DNA of 54,513 nucleotides from an uncultured archaeon (lineage in GTDB: Archaea; Thermoproteota; Bathyarchaeia; 40CM-2-53-6; CALIRQ01), in NCBI GenBank assembly GCA_938042195.1, contig CALIRQ010000001.1, positions 1 to 54,513 of the forward strand, in the 5' to 3' direction. Numbering within the stretch: the stretch's first letter is position 1; every line of letters starts with the position of its first letter. Positions 1-6,583 of the stretch are shown piece by piece. The translations under genes and the position numbers were made by a program. Below the pieces are notes generated by a model that saw only the letters and a program-made list of their open reading frames with translations, ran no database searches and had not been told where the DNA came from.

Positions 1-1
1 G

Positions 2-103
2 GCGGAGGCATCGAGCAACTTCAGATGGACTATAGGTACGATCCTGATCGTATGGGGCGCGACAGTGATCCCGATCCTCTTGAGGCTCATAGGGGCGATC
101 TGA
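2..103 (+). CDS. C-terminal end of a membrane protein (partial)
   Basis: An open frame enters from the left edge and stops at a TGA at 101-103. Its 33 visible residues are dominated by one hydrophobic stretch (IGTILIVWGATVIPILLRLI) that reads as a C-terminal transmembrane helix ending a few residues before the stop. The family cannot be told from this fragment. It is convergent with the defence operon that ends at 315. It could also be a chance hydrophobic frame, so confidence is moderate. Confidence 0.45.
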   Translation, partial: AEASSNFRWTIGTILIVWGATVIPILLRLIGAI

Positions 104-314
104 TCGCTCGAGCCCTTCGAGGGCCGATTCGCATCCATCGAAGGGCCAAACTCTCGGAAACAGCCAGAGCTCTTCCCTTGCTATCTCCAGGCATTCCCCA
201 CACCGTTTGTAGAATACTAAAGGGTTCGAAACTCGGCTTCCTCAAGGCTGTCTCGCATCCTCTGCCAAAAGAGTATCAACCCACGATGTCATCATCTTCC
301 CTTTGCCTATCGAA
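104..314. other. Convergent intergenic gap with a possible decayed ORF
   Basis: This gap separates the partial membrane gene from the last gene of the leftward defence operon. On the minus strand one frame reads through a protein-like segment with two cysteines spaced CGEC, but it is interrupted by a TGA and has no usable start. I see no clear terminator hairpin, tRNA or repeat. Confidence 0.3.
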
Positions 315-692
315 CTAGAGGTAGGCCGTCCTGAGGGCCCGGATCGCTCTATTCCCGATCCGGAGGTAGAGGCTGTGCCACCAGTAGACCTCCCCCTTAT
401 CCATGGCGTTGACGGCCTCCAAGGCCTTAACCATCCGGTCCTTGGCTCTTAGGCCTATGATGGCCCGGAGGCCGATCGCAACCTTGAGGGCAAAATCCTC
501 ATCCATCTCCATGACGGCCCTTCCGTCCCTGAACCTGATCAGCTCCTTAAGGCTGATGCCTTGGAGAAGGATGCCCCGGGCGAGCTCTGCCCTCCCCCCG
601 GTCACCTCTGCTAGGGGCTTTCGGTTTTGCCCCTCTGCCCTGTAAAGCCTCAACGTAGGCTTCTTCGATATGCTCAGCCTGTACTGAACCAT
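315..692 (-). CDS. Small unknown protein, last gene of the BREX-like operon
   Basis: A 125-residue basic soluble protein whose ATG directly follows the TAG stop of the PglZ gene, so the two are almost certainly cotranscribed and coupled. The N-terminal third (residues 1-30) looks like beta strands around KPTLRLYRAEG. The rest is mainly helical, with a pattern like MEMDEDFALKVAIGLRAIIG. I see no catalytic motif, membrane segment or zinc site. I do not recognise the family with confidence. Its fixed place downstream of pglZ suggests an accessory subunit of the defence complex (inference). The gene is intact and its codon use matches the neighbouring operon genes. Confidence 0.75.
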   Translation of the reverse strand: MVQYRLSISKKPTLRLYRAEGQNRKPLAEVTGGRAELARGILLQGISLKELIRFRDGRAVMEMDEDFALKVAIGLRAIIGLRAKDRMVKALEAVNAMDKGEVYWWHSLYLRIGNRAIRALRTAYL

Positions 693-1607
693 CTAGGTTC
701 CTCCCTTGACCGTTATGATGGGGACGAGCGATTCTGTAAGGCTTATGCCTCCGTGGACGATGAAGGCACCGCTCTTCAGAACGTCCGGGGCGTGGAACCT
801 GCCCATGGCGACAACCTCCCCGCCCACGTCCAGCCCATGGTCGCCGTAGGAGCCTCCATGCCTCTCCGTGTGGCCGATCCAGCGCCAAAGGTAGCGGTTT
901 GGGCTCCTCCCAAGGAAGATATACCCATGGTCCCCCGTCACAACCAAGTCCGAGACCCGGGAGAGTTCGGAGATGATCTTGACGAGGTCCCCTATAACCT
1001 CAGAGACCTTTTGGATCTGCACAAAGCCGTACTTGACCGCGCTATGAAGAGGCGCATCTGGGTAGTAAGTGAGAAGCGAAAGATGCCTCCGGCCGCCTAT
1101 CTTGGGCGGGGACCTGACATTGTCTACGACCTGTCCGGTCCACTCGTATCCCTCCCTCAGCCCAGTTCCGCGGAAGGCATCCTGCAGGTTTTCGGTGCCG
1201 AAGAAGGAGCGAGCGGCCATTGCGGTCGTGGTCGGATGGGCAACTCGCCCGGCGGTGTACGTGACCCTACCCTGCAGAGCCTTGATCAAGACCAGGAGTT
1301 CCCTCAGGCTGAGGCCATCGGCGACGAGCACATTCGCGCCCATCTCTCCAGCCATTCTATAGGCTTTCGATAGGGCCCATAGGGCCCTTTCCTCGGGCTT
1401 TCCGAGAAGGAATTCGTAGAAGGATTTGCCCCAGACCTCGTAGAGCCACCTTTCGAACCTGCTCAGCTCGTCCTCTAGAACCTCGTAGCTCGCATCGATG
1501 TCAGCCAAGTCCACCTTACCCAAGAGCCTTTCGACCAAGTAGTTCAGAATTGCTTCCAACGGATCGGGATCGCGGACAAGTTTGATGAGGAAATCTTTGT
1601 TGACCAT
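693..1607 (-). CDS. pglZ: Compact PglZ-domain protein (BREX-like)
   Basis: A 304-residue protein of the alkaline-phosphatase-like PglZ superfamily, the hallmark of BREX and Pgl phage-defence loci. Residues that fit the metal and nucleophile sites are ADGLS near 96-100, TGDHGYIF near 224-231 and a late HGG at about 285. It is much shorter than the roughly 800-residue PglZ of classical BREX, so it is close to a bare catalytic domain, with a helical N-terminus (1-90). The ATG at 1607 has a strong ribosome-binding site (GGAGGATGAG) and lies 13 bases after the brxL stop. It is cotranscribed with the DUF499 ATPase and BrxL. In known systems PglZ is needed for both modification and exclusion; that role here is inferred from family and context. 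Confidence 0.87.
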   Translation of the reverse strand: MVNKDFLIKLVRDPDPLEAILNYLVERLLGKVDLADIDASYEVLEDELSRFERWLYEVWGKSFYEFLLGKPEERALWALSKAYRMAGEMGANVLVADGLSLRELLVLIKALQGRVTYTAGRVAHPTTTAMAARSFFGTENLQDAFRGTGLREGYEWTGQVVDNVRSPPKIGGRRHLSLLTYYPDAPLHSAVKYGFVQIQKVSEVIGDLVKIISELSRVSDLVVTGDHGYIFLGRSPNRYLWRWIGHTERHGGSYGDHGLDVGGEVVAMGRFHAPDVLKSGAFIVHGGISLTESLVPIITVKGGT

Positions 1608-1620
1608 CCCCTCATCCTCC

Positions 1621-3051
1621 TTAGCTGATATCGTAGCCCAGCCTCTTGCGCTCGAACTCCCCTGGGGATACCTGGCAGAGCCAGTTGTGGATCCGCTGCC
1701 TATATTCGACGGCCAGGTCTAGGCAAAGCTTGAGGGCCTCATCGTCGAACTTGCCGTGGGGATAGAGGAGCTTCAAGAGCCCGCTGGTCGTCCGAAGGAT
1801 GCTCTTCTGATCCCTTATTGTAACCTTTCCTCCGTCCGCGTGTAATCTAACCTTATCGGAGATACGATACTGATAGCTCTCCTTCCTGAGCTCATGCATG
1901 ATCTCGCAGAAGTAATCCGTTATGAAGCCGTAGCCTTGGCTCAGGTGAACTTCGCTCTGCTCTATCTTCGGAAGCTCCCATCCAGGAATGAAGCCATGAA
2001 GCCTATCTATGAAGGCCGAATCTCGCATACACTCGGGCATGACCGTGGAGTAATCTTCTACGGGCATCGGGCCTTGAACCTCGATGTTCCCCATGTAAAC
2101 GAGGCTACAACCGCTCCTCGCTCGCCTTAAGGCCCCCCTCTCGTACTCACCGCTTTCCATGAAGTCCTTCAGCTTTCCCACGATCTCGTCCGGATTCTGG
2201 AACCTTATCCGGCTGACCTCATCGAAGACGACGCAGTCCCTTACCCCTATATCGCCTATCGTTCGGAAGGTTCCGTGGAAGAAGAGGACGGCTGGGCTGA
2301 TATGCCCGCCAGAATAGAGGCGGACGTAATAGCTGATGTTCCTGAAGAGGAAGCTCTTCCCCGTCGCCCTAGGGCCGAACTCTACGAAGTTCACGTTCTC
2401 CTCAACCAACGGTATGAGGCGGCTGATGTACAGGAGCTTAGCCCTCTCGCTATATACAGCGGGGTTCATCCCAAGGCTGTTCATGAGGACGTCGATCCAC
2501 TCCTCGGTTGAGAACTCTTCCCTCCGCCTCTTGTACTCCTCGAGGCTTATGTTGCTGTATTGGAGGGGCGAGAACTTCACTATTTGGATAGGCGTCTGCT
2601 CCTGCTCCTCGCCTTGAGATTCCGGCGGCTGGTATTTGAGAGTAGCAGTTCCCCACATACCCGCCTCTAGAAGAGCCTTATGCTCCTCTAGGATGGAGGG
2701 CAAGATCATAGCATCGTTGACCCCGAGGCTTGGGATCTTCACTCTGCGAATCCCCCTCTTGGGGTCCACCGTCACCTTGAACTCGTCAAGGAGTGTGTAC
2801 TCGCCCTTGTTAATCAGTTCGTTGAGAACTCGATCCCTCTCCTTGGGCTCGGGGTAAAACCTATTAACGAACTTGGCGAGGAGGGCTAAGGCCTTCGGGT
2901 CAGGTTTGTCGCCGCAGACATCCTTGATCACATATTCGGAGATGAATCTCGGAAGCCTAGCTACCTCTTGGGTTAGACTGAGGCGCTTGTTAACGACCTC
3001 GCTTGGGAAGAGCTCCTTCAGCTTCGCACCCAAGGCCGTTCCCAAAGCCAT
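1621..3051 (-). CDS. brxL: BrxL-type AAA ATPase (BREX-like)
   Basis: A 476-residue protein matching the shorter BrxL-type family (Lon-related ATPases of BREX loci). The Walker A is GPRATGKS at about 226-233 and the Walker B is CVVFDEVS at about 273-280. An N-terminal helical region of some 200 residues precedes the AAA core. I do not see the serine-lysine protease domain of true Lon after the ATPase, so it probably acts as a DNA-binding AAA ring rather than a protease. The ATG at 3051 follows the stop of the DUF499 gene by one base, indicating translational coupling. In type 4 BREX a BrxL accompanies BrxC and PglZ, as here. Confidence 0.85.
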   Translation of the reverse strand: MALGTALGAKLKELFPSEVVNKRLSLTQEVARLPRFISEYVIKDVCGDKPDPKALALLAKFVNRFYPEPKERDRVLNELINKGEYTLLDEFKVTVDPKRGIRRVKIPSLGVNDAMILPSILEEHKALLEAGMWGTATLKYQPPESQGEEQEQTPIQIVKFSPLQYSNISLEEYKRRREEFSTEEWIDVLMNSLGMNPAVYSERAKLLYISRLIPLVEENVNFVEFGPRATGKSFLFRNISYYVRLYSGGHISPAVLFFHGTFRTIGDIGVRDCVVFDEVSRIRFQNPDEIVGKLKDFMESGEYERGALRRARSGCSLVYMGNIEVQGPMPVEDYSTVMPECMRDSAFIDRLHGFIPGWELPKIEQSEVHLSQGYGFITDYFCEIMHELRKESYQYRISDKVRLHADGGKVTIRDQKSILRTTSGLLKLLYPHGKFDDEALKLCLDLAVEYRQRIHNWLCQVSPGEFERKRLGYDIS

Positions 3052-3052
3052 C

Positions 3053-6000
3053 TCAGGCCTCCTTCTTGAAGGCCTTCACAAGGTCCTCGAGCGTCCTCTT
3101 AGGGCGGTTCTCCCTAACTCCAATCGCTTGCAACTGCCCTCGGTATTTGAGAACCCCTTCGGCGGACTTAAGGGCCTCTAAGGCCTCAATGGAAACGACG
3201 TCGCCCATCGCCCTGTAGTTTGGTAGTTGGATGTTCAGGGAGACATCGACGGTCTCAAGATAATCCTTGAGCTGCATCAGGGAGCTCCTCATGATCCCCA
3301 GCTTATCGCCGTCACCGCTTGCCTGCACGACGAACTGCTTCAGCCCAAACTTGGTGCCCCCGGAAGCCGCTAGGGTTACTTGGTAGTCTCCCCTTAGAAG
3401 CATCCCCAGAGCACCCGCATGCTTGGCGAAGGAGGCATAGCTCATTTTTACATCGAGCTTTAGCAAGTTCGTCCATCTGTCAAGGGTCCCTTTGAAGAGG
3501 CCGTAAGCTTCGCTCAGCTTTACCTCGCCTTCCCAGATCTCCGCGCCCGTGATGGGTTTAAACTTCGCCACGAGCCTCGTATCGATGTCGCAGGCGATCC
3601 TCCTCTCCAGATCTTCTACGAGGTCGTTCCAACCGATGAACATGAGATCCGGCGGGCGTTCCAACCTGACTTCGTGGAAGCTATCCTTAACAACCCTTTC
3701 TTCGTAGGGAGTGCTGTACTGCTGGCCATCAAGCCAGAAGTTCACCGGGATGGGCAGGTTCTTCGAGACATCAAAAGCATCGATCGCCAATACCACTTCT
3801 GCCGGTGGCGGAGACGCCCCCTTAGTTTTCAAGAGGAGTTTTAAGGTTCCCTTGGCATCCCACGTGAGGCTCCTCTCTGCGCCTTGAACCCCATCACTCC
3901 ACCCGACGAACTCCATGTCGCTCGGGATCTCAGCGCGAATGATATGCGTAGCGTCTTTGAGGTCCTCGTGCGTGAAGGGAGTTGTGCGGCTCAGCTCCCC
4001 ATCCAAGATGAGGGTGATTCTTAGGGGCTCGTTTCTCTGTTCGTCTAGGGCTTCAAAGGTGATCGGTACGACCTCGAAGTCCTTCATCAGAATTCCGTTC
4101 TCCTCAAGCTTGGAAGGCTCCCTCCCGTAGTATAGCTCCGGTCCATAGGTGTAGACGAGCCTTCCTTCCCTAAGGGCTGTACGGATCGCTTGCTCTACAA
4201 CATCGGGCTCACTTACGAGTTCGAGTTCTGGGCGCTTATAGAAGCCCTCGAAAACATCCCTGACCTCGGGACGGGCTACTCCTTTGGGCCAATACCTATT
4301 GAGGAGGGACCCCACATCGACCTTCTCGATGATCTTCTGGGCCCTCAGCCCCCTCTCTACCATCGTGAGGAAGCCCATATGGTCTCGCCTCTCCTCCCCC
4401 AGCTCTATTGGAGCCAAGCCATCCTCGCTCGGGTAGAGGAGGTAGCGGTAGACCGTTATACAGCTTGGAAGAAAGTCCCGAAGGGATTCCGCCCTCATTC
4501 TCTCGAGCTTCTTGATGCCCTCATCTCCGATGAGGGGCTGGAGCTGGGCTTTGTCCTTAAGCATCTCATCCAAGGCGAGGAGCTGCTTCGCGTGCTTTAT
4601 GGGACCATCCTTCTCAACAAGGCCTCTATCGGCCACGAGGAAGAAAAGCGTGTTCTTGTAGGTCCTGGACTTCGTCCCATAGTTCTCATAGAAGTATTTA
4701 GCTACCTGAGCCGCCTCCTCTTTTGTAGAGGCAACTCGGGCCGCGATGCTTGCGGCCCTCTCCTCCTCCGAGAGGAACTCCGAGGGTACGACGCTTGTAA
4801 GGGGTAGGTGATAGTCCAAGAGAATGAGCTTTGTGGATCTATCGTCCGGTACCTCCTCGGATCTACTAGGCCAAACGTAAATGTTTGCCTCCTCGAAGAG
4901 GGGCTGGGCCTCCCTTTTCTTAACTTCCTCCATGTAAGTCTTGTAGGCCCTGTGCTTCCACTCGTTGAGTTCTTTGGCGATGCGATCCCACCATAGCCCT
5001 CGGAGGTTCCTATCCCGCTCAACCTTTCGGAGGTAGTCGTCTAAGAGCTTGTTGAGGTTAGGCGAGCCGAAGATCCAGCGCCCATCTATGAGGTTTACAA
5101 ACCATAGGTTCTTTCCGCATTCCATCAGAGCCTTTCTGAGGAGTATTGGGGAGACGTCCGGCGTGAGGAGAGCGTAGACGATCTCCTCCTCTGTGATGCC
5201 GAGCTGCAGAGGTGTTTCAGCGGCCAGGGAGTTCAGAACGATGGCGGTGAGAATCCTCGTTGCGGCTTGGCGAAGGTCGGGTTCAAGCATACCTTCGATC
5301 CTTGCTAGATCGTTATCCAGCCTGTTGACCAAGATTGGGTTCTGAAGCTTCGCGATGGTTCCAGCCCTCACGTACTGGTCTGATAGCTCCGCATGGCCTA
5401 CGCAGATCATGTAGGCATCCGGAGGCCGAGCCTTGTAGACCGAATAGACGAGGCCCGCTAGGAAGCGGAGCTCGTCCCGCACTTCTTGGAAGGCCCGACT
5501 GTTCTTCAGCTTTAGGAGCGTGCGGTCCACGAAGGGATGGAACGGGTAGTTTTCGAGGATCGCCTCTTCGATTTGGCCTGTGTACCTTGGCAGGTGAGTT
5601 GCGTACAGGTTGCGGTACTCTTCGCCAAGTGCTGAAGCCTCGCCTCGAAGGATATTGTGTTCGTCCTGGAAGAGGGCGCGTTTCCTGATCTGCTTGTACT
5701 CGCCTCCGCTGGCGAGGATCATGCGCTTGCTGTAGCGGTCAAGGATCTTCTCAAGGCGCTTGGCCGCCTCCTCGTAGACCCCGATGGGTGTCGTGACGAC
5801 GAGTGCGCATCCCTTCGTCTCGCTGACTGCTGCCGTGAGGTTTTGAAGGAACTGTTGGACCCTGTTGCCCTTTATTTCATCTCCCCTCACCATATCCATG
5901 AAGAAGGTGAGTTCGTCCATCAGTATGAGAGTCGGTGCTACGGACAGGGCCCCCCTCAATATTGGAACCGCGGGGATTTCATCCCAGGTATCTAGGGCCT

Positions 6001-6502
6001 TGTGGGCATCGTAGACCCCGAGTTGCTTGAGGAGGAATCCCCAAGGTGTGTTCACGCGGCTACCGTCCGGATAGCGGATACCGAAGAGGGGCTGGAACCT
6101 CGTTCCATCAAAAACGACGACCCGAGCATTTGGAGGAACCTCCGCGATGCCCTCAGCCTTTAGGAAGGGAGAGACTTCCTTCCCTTGCCGTATGAGGTAG
6201 TAGAGGAGAAGGAGCGTGTGGCTCTTCCCGCCCCCCATCCCGACGTGGAGGTGGTAGACCGACTGGACGCCCTCGCCGTTGAGCCTCCTGACGACGTTTT
6301 TGAGGATTTCCCTCATAGCCTCCGTGAAATGCGTGCGTCCGTAGAAGCCCTTTGGATCGAGGTAGCGTGGATCCACCTCGACGTTTTCACCGAGTTCAAG
6401 CTTCTCCCAAATGCCTCCCAAGGAGACTACAAAGCTATCCTCGGTGACCCTGCCTTCCACGACCTCAGGGTAGGGGTGAAGAACCTCCCATACACGGTCC
6501 AA
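3053..6502 (-). CDS. brxC: DUF499 ATPase, BrxC/PglY type
   Basis: A 1149-residue AAA-type ATPase of the DUF499 family, the large motor subunit of BREX-like systems. The Walker A is GMGGGKSH at about 88-95 and the Walker B is TLILMDEL at about 191-198. Long helical segments follow to about residue 780. Two related beta-rich repeats then occur near 810-893 and 895-985, each with an F(V/I)GW(S/N)D core, an ER pair and an end like LxxxFK. A C-terminal domain near 1000-1149 completes it. The start is a TTG at 6502 with a TATA-like box (6519-6527) about 20-25 bases upstream, so the mRNA is probably leaderless. It heads the leftward operon with brxL, pglZ and a small gene, opposite the methylase. 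Confidence 0.88.
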   Translation of the reverse strand: MDRVWEVLHPYPEVVEGRVTEDSFVVSLGGIWEKLELGENVEVDPRYLDPKGFYGRTHFTEAMREILKNVVRRLNGEGVQSVYHLHVGMGGGKSHTLLLLYYLIRQGKEVSPFLKAEGIAEVPPNARVVVFDGTRFQPLFGIRYPDGSRVNTPWGFLLKQLGVYDAHKALDTWDEIPAVPILRGALSVAPTLILMDELTFFMDMVRGDEIKGNRVQQFLQNLTAAVSETKGCALVVTTPIGVYEEAAKRLEKILDRYSKRMILASGGEYKQIRKRALFQDEHNILRGEASALGEEYRNLYATHLPRYTGQIEEAILENYPFHPFVDRTLLKLKNSRAFQEVRDELRFLAGLVYSVYKARPPDAYMICVGHAELSDQYVRAGTIAKLQNPILVNRLDNDLARIEGMLEPDLRQAATRILTAIVLNSLAAETPLQLGITEEEIVYALLTPDVSPILLRKALMECGKNLWFVNLIDGRWIFGSPNLNKLLDDYLRKVERDRNLRGLWWDRIAKELNEWKHRAYKTYMEEVKKREAQPLFEEANIYVWPSRSEEVPDDRSTKLILLDYHLPLTSVVPSEFLSEEERAASIAARVASTKEEAAQVAKYFYENYGTKSRTYKNTLFFLVADRGLVEKDGPIKHAKQLLALDEMLKDKAQLQPLIGDEGIKKLERMRAESLRDFLPSCITVYRYLLYPSEDGLAPIELGEERRDHMGFLTMVERGLRAQKIIEKVDVGSLLNRYWPKGVARPEVRDVFEGFYKRPELELVSEPDVVEQAIRTALREGRLVYTYGPELYYGREPSKLEENGILMKDFEVVPITFEALDEQRNEPLRITLILDGELSRTTPFTHEDLKDATHIIRAEIPSDMEFVGWSDGVQGAERSLTWDAKGTLKLLLKTKGASPPPAEVVLAIDAFDVSKNLPIPVNFWLDGQQYSTPYEERVVKDSFHEVRLERPPDLMFIGWNDLVEDLERRIACDIDTRLVAKFKPITGAEIWEGEVKLSEAYGLFKGTLDRWTNLLKLDVKMSYASFAKHAGALGMLLRGDYQVTLAASGGTKFGLKQFVVQASGDGDKLGIMRSSLMQLKDYLETVDVSLNIQLPNYRAMGDVVSIEALEALKSAEGVLKYRGQLQAIGVRENRPKRTLEDLVKAFKKEA

Positions 6503-6583
6503 CCGGGAACCCCACGAGTTATATTAACGTTCCAATATAAATCTGTCCAGGCACCTTTTCAAACTTGGGGAGGATTGGGACCT
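6503..6583. promoter_or_regulatory. Shared divergent promoter of the BREX-like locus
   Basis: Two back-to-back TATA-like boxes lie six bases apart. TTATATTAA at 6519-6527 is placed for leaderless leftward transcription of the DUF499 gene (TTG at 6502). AATATAAAT at 6534-6542 is placed for rightward transcription with a short leader carrying a ribosome-binding site (GGGGAGG, 6567-6573) ahead of the GTG at 6584. The boxes are so close that two initiation complexes would probably collide, which could set the balance between methylase and effector expression (inference). Confidence 0.6.

Noticed and set aside
104-310. Minus-strand segment reading YKRCGECLEIAREELWLFP
   Set aside because: It has an in-frame stop just upstream, no start codon, and only one CxxC; not enough to call a gene.
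6185-6583. In-frame extension of the methylase to an upstream ATG
   Set aside because: It runs antisense through the start of the DUF499 gene and over both TATA boxes; the conserved N-terminus and ribosome-binding site fit the GTG at 6584.
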